From contig CANPWA010000019.1 of assembly GCA_947581865.1 (NCBI GenBank), forward strand, positions 1 to 62,705: a stretch of 62,705 bases of DNA, in the 5' to 3' direction. A model generated the notes under the pieces. The model ran no database searches and was not told the origin of the DNA. It worked only from the letters and a program-made list of their open reading frames with translations. How positions within the stretch are numbered: the first letter of the stretch is position 1; each line of letters starts with the position of its first letter. The translations under genes were made by a program, and so were the position numbers. Shown one piece after another: positions 24,374 through 33,485 of this stretch. The stretch is from an uncultured Acetatifactor sp. (GTDB taxonomy: Bacteria; Bacillota; Clostridia; Lachnospirales; Lachnospiraceae).

Positions 24374-25516
24374 TCTGTGGAGATAGGTATGCTGCTCACA
24401 GACCTTTCGGTAACCGTTCATGGCAATCTGTCTGCGTTCTTCCTCATGTTCCAGATAATAAGCGCATTTTTCCACAAGCTCTTCCATGCCAGAGTAGGCT
24501 TCCAGATCCGTTCCGATCTCAAAGTAATCGGGAAGTTCCGCCTGGTAGTTGGTCATGAGAAAACCGCCGCAGCCAAGGATATCAAAGATGCGTAAGGGCA
24601 GCCCGGTCTGAATGGGACGGATGGTCATGTTGAGATTGATTTTGCTCAGACGGAAAATTTTGGGCATCTCGGTCAGACTTTCCACGCCGCCATGTATATG
24701 TACCCCCTGTAATGCGGAAGTATCGCTTCTTGTGAACAGGTCTACCTTAAAATGTTCTGCCAGGGTGTTTAAGGTGCGCACCCGCTCGGTTTCCGCGATC
24801 TGCATGCCGATATAGCTGTGTGAAGCAATATAACGGTCGGGATCTTCCACGGCTTTTTCGATGGCATAGAAGTCTTTGGAGCAGGATTTGATATCCTGTG
24901 TTACCTGGTCATTCAGGGCATCCTCTACGGGATTATATCCGTAAATTTTGAGAGACGCTTCCACCAGGGCATCCACATATCCTCTGGTATGGTCGGACAG
25001 AGCCGACAGGTGCCGCATCGGATTCTTTTCGTTGTAGAGAGAGCCAACGAACGAGATGTCAGTGCGGTATTTCTCAGTGTCCTCCCGGGAGAGAGAGGAG
25101 AGCACTCTGTCAAAACGCTCCGTGCAGGAAGCAAGGGGCAGATAGTGTATCCCCCCGGGATTGTGGGGGGAAAATCGGAGGTACTGTGCCCTGTCAAACA
25201 GAAAGATATGGTTTGTATCGAGGAGTATGGATTGGGAAAACAATTCCGGCACCGGGGAATCCACGGTCCAGCACAGATATTTTGTCCGGTAAATGTGACA
25301 GATTTCCGCAATGGCAGGATAAAAGTTGATGCTGAATACAAAGAGCGGCTGCTCTGATCTCAGCACATGTTCCACCAGTCGTATTCGCTCTGCGTTGGAC
25401 AGTCCCTTATGGGTGATCTCCGATCTTTCTTCCAGGACATCCACTCCCAGCATTTGAAAAGCGGAGATGATATCGGGTTCACAGATACTTCCATAGCGGT
25501 ATACTAATATTTTCAT
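24344..25516 (-). CDS. DUF3880/CgeB-like glycosyltransferase (3)
   Basis: The 390-residue product begins MKILVYRYGSICEPDIISAF. Its C-terminal block INLNMTIRPIQTGLPLRIFD with GCGGFLMTNYQAEL makes it the third member of the family in the window. It is convergent with the second copy (10 nt apart) and has its own promoter on the minus strand. Three diverged copies, two in minus orientation with separate promoters, suggest that these enzymes act on separate glycosylation steps or are subject to separate control. Confidence 0.82.
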   Translation of the reverse strand: MKILVYRYGSICEPDIISAFQMLGVDVLEERSEITHKGLSNAERIRLVEHVLRSEQPLFVFSINFYPAIAEICHIYRTKYLCWTVDSPVPELFSQSILLDTNHIFLFDRAQYLRFSPHNPGGIHYLPLASCTERFDRVLSSLSREDTEKYRTDISFVGSLYNEKNPMRHLSALSDHTRGYVDALVEASLKIYGYNPVEDALNDQVTQDIKSCSKDFYAIEKAVEDPDRYIASHSYIGMQIAETERVRTLNTLAEHFKVDLFTRSDTSALQGVHIHGGVESLTEMPKIFRLSKINLNMTIRPIQTGLPLRIFDILGCGGFLMTNYQAELPDYFEIGTDLEAYSGMEELVEKCAYYLEHEEERRQIAMNGYRKVCEQHTYLHRIKNMIETAF

Positions 25517-25563
25517 TTGGAACTCCTGTTGTGTGAGATTTTCGGCATTGTTTATATTGTAAT

Positions 25564-25592
25564 ATTATACTTTATTTTGGGGTGACATGCAA
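25564..25592 (-). promoter_or_regulatory. Sigma-A promoter of the minus-strand CgeB-like gene
   Basis: On the minus strand TTGCAT, 17 nt, then a perfect TATAAT. It lies about 48 nt before the start codon. Confidence 0.75.
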
Positions 25593-25620
25593 GGATAAGG
25601 AATGGCGGGGTTAAAAGAAG

Positions 25621-25649
25621 TTGACAGCTTTCTCTTTATTTTTTAAGAT
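25621..25649 (+). promoter_or_regulatory. Sigma-A promoter for the second glycan gene run
   Basis: A perfect TTGACA at 25621-25626, 17 nt, then TAAGAT at 25644-25649. It drives the third LicD gene and probably the genes after it. Confidence 0.75.
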
Positions 25650-25674
25650 AAGAAGCAGGAAGGGAAGGACAGAT

Positions 25675-27111
25675 ATGTTGGAGTTTCAGGAGGGTTTCTT
25701 TAAGCAGGAGATCAGGGAAAGATTCTATCTGGATACGACCATGAAAACCGTGTGGGCATCGGAGCTGGAGGTGCTGCAGAAGATTGCCGAAGTATGCGAT
25801 AAATATGGTTTGACTTGGTATGCGGCATATGGCACTCTGTTGGGTGCGGTCCGGCATGAGGGATTTGTGCCATGGGATGACGACTTGGATATATGGATGA
25901 TCCGGGATGATTACAATAAATTGATGGAAGTGCTGCATAAGGAGCTGCCGCAAGGGTATATTGTTCAGAGCCCTCTTACAGAGGAAGAAAGCGATCAGTA
26001 TCACACCTGCATAAAAAACGGAAATAAAATCAGCATTGAAAAGGAGTGGCTGGAACAGTTTCATAACTGCCCTTTTACTGTAGGGGTAGATATTTTTCCG
26101 CTGGATTATCTGCCCCGGGATGAAAAGAAGAGGAAAATGCAGAAAAAAATATATATTTTGACCACCCGTGTCGCGCAGCTTGCCAGAAGGCTGGACCGGG
26201 GCGAGTATGGTGTGCAGGACAGTGCGGGCGAGGAGGAGATCCAGACAAAAATACAGGGTATGAAACAGGAAATAGAACAAGGGATCACTTACTTAGAAAA
26301 GGAGCATCATTTTCCCATTCGCCGTTGTCTGCTTAAGGAGGAAAAATGGTACTCACTCTGTTCGGAGATGTTAAAATGGGCTAACCATATTGCCATGATG
26401 TATCATGAAGAAGAATCGGATGAGCTGGCGATGTTTATGGACTATTACAAATGGGAGCATAAAATATTTCCCAAGGAATGGTTTGGTGAAGTGTATGGGG
26501 CTGCCTTTGAAAATTTCATGTTGCCGGTGCCTTCAGGATATGATCAGCTCCTGAAAAAAATATATAGAGAGTATTGGATCTATACTAAAAAGACAGGACA
26601 GCATGAATATCCCTGTTATGCGGGACAGTTGAGGATGTTGAGAAAATATGTGAAAAAAGGTGATGAGGAAGAATCAAAGGAAATCCCAGGTGAGTGGCTT
26701 CCCATCGTGACCAAAAAAGACGGCTCCCGGAAAAAACTGATTTTAAACGCAAACGATCCTGATGTATTTACGATGAACGGCGATAAAGCATTGGATAAAT
26801 TGGAACGAACCATCAAAGTATTTGAGGATCAAAAAGACCAAATTACTTTGTGGTGGAGACCTTATCCCGCTATGAGGAATATATTGGATCAGGTTTCCCC
26901 GGATTTGGGAGGGCGGTATCAACAGATCCTGGAGGATTATAAGTCTGCGGGCTGGGGAATCTGTGATGAGACACATAATACAGAACGTGCCGTGGAAAAC
27001 TGCGATGCCTATTATGGAGATATGAATGCCATTTTGCAGCCGTTTCAAAATGCGGGTAAGCCGATCTTGATCGCCCATGTTGACGGGGAGGATGCAAGAC
27101 ATGAGCAATAA
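25675..27111 (+). CDS. LicD phosphotransferase (3) with extra C-terminal domain
   Basis: The 478-residue product has a LicD part (residues 1-330; AYGTLLGAVRHEGFVPWD then DDLD at 51-72) and an extra C-terminal domain of about 120 residues starting near WLPIVTKKDGSRKKLI. The extension includes LWWRPYPAMRNI and CDAYYGDMNA...GKPILI, reminiscent of the acceptor or nucleotide half of GT-B transferases; I do not recognise the family. The Asp-Trp seen before GTLLG in the two other LicD copies is Ala-Tyr here. ATG at 25675 lies just downstream of the promoter. It overlaps the next gene by 11 bp. Confidence 0.82.
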   Translation: MLEFQEGFFKQEIRERFYLDTTMKTVWASELEVLQKIAEVCDKYGLTWYAAYGTLLGAVRHEGFVPWDDDLDIWMIRDDYNKLMEVLHKELPQGYIVQSPLTEEESDQYHTCIKNGNKISIEKEWLEQFHNCPFTVGVDIFPLDYLPRDEKKRKMQKKIYILTTRVAQLARRLDRGEYGVQDSAGEEEIQTKIQGMKQEIEQGITYLEKEHHFPIRRCLLKEEKWYSLCSEMLKWANHIAMMYHEEESDELAMFMDYYKWEHKIFPKEWFGEVYGAAFENFMLPVPSGYDQLLKKIYREYWIYTKKTGQHEYPCYAGQLRMLRKYVKKGDEEESKEIPGEWLPIVTKKDGSRKKLILNANDPDVFTMNGDKALDKLERTIKVFEDQKDQITLWWRPYPAMRNILDQVSPDLGGRYQQILEDYKSAGWGICDETHNTERAVENCDAYYGDMNAILQPFQNAGKPILIAHVDGEDARHEQ

Positions 27112-28225
27112 CAGGGATATCTATACGGAACACCATCTTTATTTAAGCGCTCCGCATTTTATACTGGATGAGAAGAAACTATACTTTTCCAATCGTTCCT
27201 GCAATGCGCTTGTTATAGTGGACAGAGAGACATGGAATGTGGAGAGTATGATCCCCTTTGTGGGCGAAGCATTAGATGCCAGGGAACTCCATGTGGCATG
27301 CTGCAGGCAGGGAGATAAGATTTATTTTCTGCCTCAGGGCAAAAAGAAACTTCATGTATACGATATGAAAAGCGGGGATCAAAGGGCTTATGAGCTGAAG
27401 GGCGAATACGATGACCGGACATATGCCTTGTGGGATTTTCACATATGGAATAATAAGATCTATCTGCTGCCCTGCGGAGGAGGATTCGGGCTGTGGTCAC
27501 TGGATTTTGACGGACAGTTGAATAAGGAGAGCTGGTGGGAAGTATATGCGGATACAGCAAATATCTTTATGCATGGGGCGGTTGATGAACAGCGTTTCTT
27601 CTCTTTGAGGAAAAATACCGGAGAGTTTACGATTACGGATTTGCAGAAAAGGGAAACGAAAACCTACCGGTTTTCGGATGAGCGGTCCTCCTATGCGACA
27701 TATGACGGACAGGATTTTTGGTATATTACATATGATACCGCAGATATAGTCAGGTGGAATCCTGAGGATGGAGAAAGAGAGAGGTATTCTTTTCCCATAT
27801 GGGATAAATGTACTTTTGGAGGAGTGCCATATACATGTATTTATGCGGCAGGCGCAGAGATATTTGTGGTGTCGGGCACGCAGAAAGAGTTATTCGTGCT
27901 GGATAAAGAGAAACGTGTTTTAAAACCAATTTTTCAATTGCAGGGAATCCCCAATTGTTATAGAGAAGCGGATATGGCGCCCTTTTTCACCCGTCTGGGA
28001 GATAAATTGATCTGGGCTTTCAGGAGCGCGGACGGAGCAGCAGTCATAGATCTGACAACTATGGGGGGGCAAATGTGTCATAATGTGATTCCCTTAAATG
28101 ACAAGGTTCGGGACCGTTTTGACCAAACATTATTTTTAAAATCCCCGCTCCTGTTCGAAGAAAGCGATGGATGGAACTTAGAAAAATTTTTACATCATTG
28201 CATGTGCAGCGCGGATTCATTTTGA
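27101..28225 (+). CDS. Predicted beta-propeller-like protein of unknown function
   Basis: The 374-residue product is rich in Trp, Tyr and Phe with repeating short-strand units (KLYFSNRSCNALVIVDRETW, KIYFLPQGKKKLHVYDMKSG, KIYLLPCGGGFGLWSLDFDG). Each unit is roughly 45-50 residues, as in six- to eight-bladed propellers. No signal peptide is seen. It overlaps the LicD-fusion gene by 11 bp, with ATG at 27101 after GGGGAGGA, so the two probably work together. A scaffold or sugar-sensing role is possible but unsupported. Confidence 0.6.
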   Translation: MSNNRDIYTEHHLYLSAPHFILDEKKLYFSNRSCNALVIVDRETWNVESMIPFVGEALDARELHVACCRQGDKIYFLPQGKKKLHVYDMKSGDQRAYELKGEYDDRTYALWDFHIWNNKIYLLPCGGGFGLWSLDFDGQLNKESWWEVYADTANIFMHGAVDEQRFFSLRKNTGEFTITDLQKRETKTYRFSDERSSYATYDGQDFWYITYDTADIVRWNPEDGERERYSFPIWDKCTFGGVPYTCIYAAGAEIFVVSGTQKELFVLDKEKRVLKPIFQLQGIPNCYREADMAPFFTRLGDKLIWAFRSADGAAVIDLTTMGGQMCHNVIPLNDKVRDRFDQTLFLKSPLLFEESDGWNLEKFLHHCMCSADSF

Positions 28226-28235
28226 CCGATGGAGG

Positions 28236-28243
28236 ACCGATAT
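28236..28243 (+). promoter_or_regulatory. Orphan sigma-28-like -10 element
   Basis: ACCGATAT sits in GGACCGATATATTA, the same 14 bases as at the flagellin 2 promoter. The expected -35 position holds TCAT instead of TAAA, so function is doubtful. It is the only visible candidate promoter in the 146-nt gap before the 816-residue fusion gene. Confidence 0.3.
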
Positions 28244-28371
28244 ATTAAGGGCAGAGAGAAGATTTTACATCGTCAGGGAAACCCTTGTGCGGCATCTGGC
28301 TGATCAGCGGGTGAACAGAGAGACTGTGGCAGCAGCCTTTTAGAAACTACCAGGAAGCAGGATATTATATC

Positions 28372-30822
28372 ATGATAAAAGTGTCAGTCATTATACCGGC
28401 ATATAACGTGGAAAAATACATTTCGCAGGCAATAGATTCCTGCCTTTGTCAGAGACTGCATGATTTGGAGATCATAGTTGTAAATGATGGCTCCACAGAC
28501 AAAACGGAACACATTATTGAGAAATATATAAACAACAATCAGAATGTTGTCTATATAAAAACGGAAAATCAGGGGCTGTCAATGGCGCGCAATACAGGGA
28601 TGAAGGCTGCCAGAGGAGAATATATTTATTTTTTGGACGCTGACGATTGGATCGAGGAGGAATGTTTGGAAACTTGCTGTAAGCAGATGGACGAGTATCA
28701 GCTGGATTATGTAATATTTGATTCCGTTAGAGAATATGAAGGCTGTCAGGGAGTTATAGTCAAAAGCGAGAGAAAAGCTCAGTTTTTTAACTCATCCTAT
28801 ATATATAATGGAACAGAAGTGATGAAATTATATTGTAAAAAAGGATGGGTTCTTCCTGAGGTGTGGAGAAATGTATATCGAACCTCTTTTCTGCGCGACA
28901 ATGATATTTCTTTTATGCCTCATATATATTATGAGGATAACCCCTTTCTTTTTGAAGTTCTGAGGAAATGCAGCAGATGTAAATATATTCCTTTATTCTT
29001 ACATCACTACAGGATCAGAGATAATTCTATAATGACATCGGCTTTTCATATTGAGAAGGCGGAAAGTATTTTTCAACAGGCAGATTTTTTCTTAGAAAAT
29101 CTGAGATCGATTACAGAGGATATAGAATATTGGAAAGTTTTTGCGGCAAATAGAATCATTGGGCTTTTTAAGCATAATTTGAACAGACTTTCCTTGGAAG
29201 AAACAAATAATCTAAAAAAATATGAAGATAGTATTTTGAGAAAAAAAGCGGAGTTGATCTGTAAGGCGAGAGAATTTTATTATACAGGAATAAGTACAGA
29301 TACTGACATAAGAAATTTTTATCTGATGTTGGAAGAAATCGTGTTGTCATTAGATTGTGCCGATGAAGATATGGAGAAGCTCTGTGAAGAGGTTTTAGAA
29401 GAAAACCGGAAAAGAGCAAAAAAGATCATGTCAACATTCCCGCTTGGGCAGGAGAATAAAACGGTGGGAATCTATGGCAGCGGCATCAATGCAGATTATA
29501 TATTGAATATGTATGAAAAGCTGATAGGACCAATCAAAGCGAGGCTGTATTTCATAGATACGAATATCTCTACGGGAACAGAAACACATAACAATATCGA
29601 TATCATCAACGTAAAAGACCTGGAGAGATACGATATTGACGGGATCGTTATATTATCCTACCTATACGAACAGGAGATGTATGAAACCATTGTCCAAACT
29701 TATAAAAATAAATACCTGATTTATCGTTTTTACAATGGCTCTCTGGTTTCAGCGGAAGATACGCTGGACGGTGATCGGCTATCCTTTAGAAAGCGGATGC
29801 GGCGGAAATGTAAGAGGCTGATTCTCATGTGTACACCGGAGCACGCAAATATAGGAGATCATCTTATTACTTGTGGCGAGTATAACTTTCTCAAACGATA
29901 TTTTCCGGAGCATGAAATTGTGGAAATCTCTCAATTTCAATATGAAAAGATGAGAGGAACGATAGCGCCCGCGATCAGGGAAGAGGAAGTTATCCTGGTA
30001 TGTGGAGGAGGTTTTTTGGGGTCTTTGTGGGAATACGAATTGAATGTTGTAGAACACATACTGCAGGACTTTAATAAGAATAAAATAGTGATCCTGCCGC
30101 AATCTATGTATTACGAGAACACCCCATTTGGAATATACAGACAGCAGAGAGATCGTATGTTGTATCAACAGCAAAGAGATTTGACGATCTGTTTTCGTGA
30201 AAAGAATTCTCTAAAAAGATTTGAGCGATTTCAATTACGGAATATTAAGACGTACTTAATGCCGGACATGGCTTTGGCATTGGATTATTCTCATATGGAT
30301 CATGTGCGGAAAGGAGTTTTATTTTGTTTTCGAGATGATAAGGAACAGACAGTTGCCGACGCTGATAAAGAAGCTTTAAGAAAATATTTTGAGAAAGCCC
30401 GGGGTGTGACTATAAGAGAAATCAGCATGATAAACCGGGAAAATGTTGCCGCTGTTCACAGAGAGCAATATGTAAAAGAGAAGCTGCAGCAGATAAGCGG
30501 CAGTTCATTAGTGGTCACAGACAGGCTGCACTGTATGATTGCCTGTGCGATTACAGGAACAGCGTGTGTGGCTCTTGACAATCTGTCCGGTAAAGTACAA
30601 GGAGTATATGAGTGGATAAAAGACTTGGAATATATCCGGTTTACAAAAAGCTGTCAAAGTATGATTGAGAATGATATACTACAGTGGAGTGAGATTGGGA
30701 GGGATCATTCCTATGGAAAAGACTATGAACAGGAATTCCGCTTGTTGAGCCAAATCATTATTGCAGTATCGCAGGACATGTCCTGCGACATGTGGGGGGA
30801 TAAAGATGAAAGTAGATTATGA
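28372..30822 (+). CDS. Three-part fusion: GT2 glycosyltransferase, Rossmann-like domain, polysaccharide pyruvyltransferase
   Basis: The 816-residue product starts with a GT2 enzyme (VSVIIPAYNVEKYISQ, VVNDGSTD, DADDW at about 89-93). A small nucleotide-binding-like domain follows (TVGIYGSGINADYIL, about 364-378). The last third is a CsaB/WcaK-type pyruvyltransferase (NIGDHLITCGE near 482, CGGGFLG near 544, TDRLHCMIA near 716). It could add a sugar and then ketal-pyruvylate it. The codon usage is more AT-rich than in the LicD genes, suggesting separate acquisition. It overlaps the radical SAM gene by 17 bp. Confidence 0.85.
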   Translation: MIKVSVIIPAYNVEKYISQAIDSCLCQRLHDLEIIVVNDGSTDKTEHIIEKYINNNQNVVYIKTENQGLSMARNTGMKAARGEYIYFLDADDWIEEECLETCCKQMDEYQLDYVIFDSVREYEGCQGVIVKSERKAQFFNSSYIYNGTEVMKLYCKKGWVLPEVWRNVYRTSFLRDNDISFMPHIYYEDNPFLFEVLRKCSRCKYIPLFLHHYRIRDNSIMTSAFHIEKAESIFQQADFFLENLRSITEDIEYWKVFAANRIIGLFKHNLNRLSLEETNNLKKYEDSILRKKAELICKAREFYYTGISTDTDIRNFYLMLEEIVLSLDCADEDMEKLCEEVLEENRKRAKKIMSTFPLGQENKTVGIYGSGINADYILNMYEKLIGPIKARLYFIDTNISTGTETHNNIDIINVKDLERYDIDGIVILSYLYEQEMYETIVQTYKNKYLIYRFYNGSLVSAEDTLDGDRLSFRKRMRRKCKRLILMCTPEHANIGDHLITCGEYNFLKRYFPEHEIVEISQFQYEKMRGTIAPAIREEEVILVCGGGFLGSLWEYELNVVEHILQDFNKNKIVILPQSMYYENTPFGIYRQQRDRMLYQQQRDLTICFREKNSLKRFERFQLRNIKTYLMPDMALALDYSHMDHVRKGVLFCFRDDKEQTVADADKEALRKYFEKARGVTIREISMINRENVAAVHREQYVKEKLQQISGSSLVVTDRLHCMIACAITGTACVALDNLSGKVQGVYEWIKDLEYIRFTKSCQSMIENDILQWSEIGRDHSYGKDYEQEFRLLSQIIIAVSQDMSCDMWGDKDESRL

Positions 30823-32164
30823 GAGTATCAAAGATTATAGCGAAGTGATCATATATGGTGCGGGTAATCTGTTGAAGCAATATTTTTCTTTGCTGGATCC
30901 AAAACTGAAGATCGTTGCAGCAGCGGATAATGATTGTGAGAAGTGGGGAAAAGAGTTTACCGAAAAGAAGCTTCCCTGCATACGTCCGGATAATATCACA
31001 AAGGGGAGTCAGGCAGTTATCATAGCAGTAGATGCTCCGGATGCGGTTGCGGCTATTTCAAAGGAGCTGGATCTACGCGGGATCGTATATTGTCATATCC
31101 GGGATGCGGTCCGGGCATATCTGCCGGTATACGATGCGGAGATACTGGATAAGATGAATCTTTCCTGGCATGAGAAACCATATGGGAAGATGATAAAATA
31201 TATAGATATTTCCGTTCCTGTGTCTGCATGTAATTTAAAATGCTCTTATTGTTATCTGCAGCATGGTTACGGAAAACCAAAGCCGATGCTGCATACTCCT
31301 AAATACATCCGGGCGGCTCTCTCACAGGAAAGGCTGGGGGGATCTGCGCTTTTGAATTTTTGCGGGACCGGGGAGACATTGCTGCTGGAAGAGATAGTGC
31401 CTGTTATCGAAGAATTGTTAAGAGAGGGACATTATATCCAGGTAGTAACAAATGGAACTATTACACAGGGACTGGACAAGTTGTTCCATATCAAGGCTGA
31501 TCTGACGAGAATCTTTATAAAGTTTTCCTTTCATTATCTTGAATTTAAAAGGCTGGGGCTTTTGGCTGTGTTTTCTGAAAATGTTAAAAAAGCGAGACAG
31601 ATGGGCTGTTCCGTATCGGTTGAAGTCACACCAAGTGATGAGCTGATTCCCTATATAGATGAGATAAAGGAATTTTCCATGAGGGAATTCGGCGCTTTGC
31701 CACACCTTACGGTCGCAAGGGATGAGACGACTCCGGAGTTTAAATTATTGAGCCGGTATACGAACGATGAATATTATAATATCTGGAAGTCCTTTGATTC
31801 TTCTATGTTCCGTTTTAAGATGGAGCATCTGGGAAAGAGAAGAATGGAGCATTGTATGGCAGGAGTTTATTCTCTTGTGCTTAGTTTGGAGAGCGGAAAT
31901 CTGTTTAAATGCGTTTATAATCCGCTGGTAGATAATATTTACCGCAATTTGAAAGAGCCGATCCATCTGGAAGCGGTGGGCGGGAGATGTTGTCTGCCCT
32001 ATTGTTTTAACTGTCATTCATTTTTGGCATTAGGGCTCATTAAGGAAATACCTGCACCAACATATTATGAACTTCGTGACAGAGTGACAAACAGTGGCGG
32101 GCATTGGATCAATGAAACGCTGAAGGAAGTATTTAGTCAGAAATTGTTTGAGAACAATTGTTAG
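30806..32164 (+). CDS. Radical SAM protein with N-terminal Rossmann-like domain
   Basis: The 452-residue product has an N-terminal VIIYGAGNLLKQYFSLL domain (residues 14-100). A radical SAM core follows with C142-x3-C146-x2-C149 (ACNLKCSYCYLQHG) and a GTGETLLLEE glycine-rich segment. A Cys-rich C-terminus (RCCLPYCFNCH) could hold a further Fe-S cluster, as in SPASM-type enzymes. The substrate is unknown; an unusual sugar or peptide modification of flagellin is possible. ATG at 30806 follows GGGGGAT and lies inside the end of the preceding fusion gene. Confidence 0.82.
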   Translation: MKVDYESIKDYSEVIIYGAGNLLKQYFSLLDPKLKIVAAADNDCEKWGKEFTEKKLPCIRPDNITKGSQAVIIAVDAPDAVAAISKELDLRGIVYCHIRDAVRAYLPVYDAEILDKMNLSWHEKPYGKMIKYIDISVPVSACNLKCSYCYLQHGYGKPKPMLHTPKYIRAALSQERLGGSALLNFCGTGETLLLEEIVPVIEELLREGHYIQVVTNGTITQGLDKLFHIKADLTRIFIKFSFHYLEFKRLGLLAVFSENVKKARQMGCSVSVEVTPSDELIPYIDEIKEFSMREFGALPHLTVARDETTPEFKLLSRYTNDEYYNIWKSFDSSMFRFKMEHLGKRRMEHCMAGVYSLVLSLESGNLFKCVYNPLVDNIYRNLKEPIHLEAVGGRCCLPYCFNCHSFLALGLIKEIPAPTYYELRDRVTNSGGHWINETLKEVFSQKLFENNC

Positions 32165-32274
32165 ACACATGGTCCGAAGCTGCCGGCAGGAAATTTGAAA
32201 CCGGAAGTGCAGAGAGTTTCAGAACACTTATATAGACAAAAGTATGTAATGATATCAAGATGTGGAGGGTGGAT

Positions 32275-33456
32275 TTGAAGCAGCTGTTAGTGAGTATGAT
32301 CGTGCCGGTTTATAATCAGGCAGAGTATGTGAAAAGATGTTTAAATAGCATAAATACGCAGACATACCCCTATATTGAGATTCTCTGTGTAGATGACGGT
32401 TCCACCGACCTGTCTCCTCAAATATTGGACGATTATGCCGTGAAAGATAACCGCATAAAAGTGATCCATCAAGAAAACAGGGGAGTTGTCTCTGCCAGAA
32501 AGACCGGAATTGAGTGTTCATCCGGCGAATATATCATGTTTGTTGATGCCGACGATTGGGTTGAGCCGGATATGGTCGAGACCCTTGTGAATGAGATCGG
32601 TGATGCGGACATTATATCGTCCGGTATTTTTTGGGAAAAATATCCCGGCAGGGAGAAGGTGGTCACGGATAACTACAGGGAGGGTCTCTATCATACCCCG
32701 GAGGAAAAGAAGGAATTCTTTTCCAAAATGATCTTTGATCTGGAAGGGCATGAAGCGCGGGCATTCACACCGGGGTTATGGAATAAGCTCTATAAAAGAG
32801 AACTTGTAAATAAAGTGTATCGTTTGATGGATCATACGATCACATATGCCGAGGATTCGGTTTTTTTATATATGTGTGTATTTAAGGCAGAGTCATTTGT
32901 GATAATACATAAGCCTTTATATCATTACTGCTACAACGAAATGTCAGTGTGTCATAGGGAGCATATGAACATTCTGGAGGATATCAACAAGGTGTATGTT
33001 TCCCTTCTGGATGAGTGCGGGCGGTATGATAAGGATACGCGGCTGGTAGAGCAGTTACAGAGCTGGATTGTTATGATGACCAGGTATGCGCTGAATGAGC
33101 GGATGAGATTTGACTCCGAGAGAATACATCTTTCTGAATTCCTGGTCAATACGCGGGTGTTGAAACCGGAAACGAAGAAGATTGTGCTTTATGGTGCCGG
33201 ACAGGCAGGAAAGGACTTCCGGCATCAGTTAAAAAAACTGGGCTATGAAATTGTTCTATGGGTGGATGGCAACTATTGCTATTGGAACGGTTTGGGGCTG
33301 GATGTAAAAGCGCCTGAACAGATCTTGGAAGTGGAATATGATGAGATCCTGATTGCTGTCTGGGATGAGAAAGCAGCCAAGTCGATAGAGAAACATTTGA
33401 CAGAGCTTGGCGTCAGAGGGGAAAATGTGGTCTGGAGCAGACCGATCGTCCTGTGA
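32275..33456 (+). CDS. GT2 glycosyltransferase with C-terminal Rossmann-like domain
   Basis: This GT-A enzyme has SMIVPVYNQAEYVKRCL, VDDGSTD and DADDW in the first 110 residues. From about residue 300 a small domain follows (TKKIVLYGAGQAGKDFRHQL), the same type as in three neighbouring proteins. I prefer TTG at 32275, which follows GGAGGGTG and gives the compact start MKQLLVSMIVPVY. ATG at 32260 lacks a ribosome binding site. A 95-nt gap without a visible promoter separates it from the radical SAM gene. Confidence 0.82.
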   Translation: MKQLLVSMIVPVYNQAEYVKRCLNSINTQTYPYIEILCVDDGSTDLSPQILDDYAVKDNRIKVIHQENRGVVSARKTGIECSSGEYIMFVDADDWVEPDMVETLVNEIGDADIISSGIFWEKYPGREKVVTDNYREGLYHTPEEKKEFFSKMIFDLEGHEARAFTPGLWNKLYKRELVNKVYRLMDHTITYAEDSVFLYMCVFKAESFVIIHKPLYHYCYNEMSVCHREHMNILEDINKVYVSLLDECGRYDKDTRLVEQLQSWIVMMTRYALNERMRFDSERIHLSEFLVNTRVLKPETKKIVLYGAGQAGKDFRHQLKKLGYEIVLWVDGNYCYWNGLGLDVKAPEQILEVEYDEILIAVWDEKAAKSIEKHLTELGVRGENVVWSRPIVL

Positions 33457-33485
33457 AAGCCTTTTGTGCAACATGGAGGTATGCA

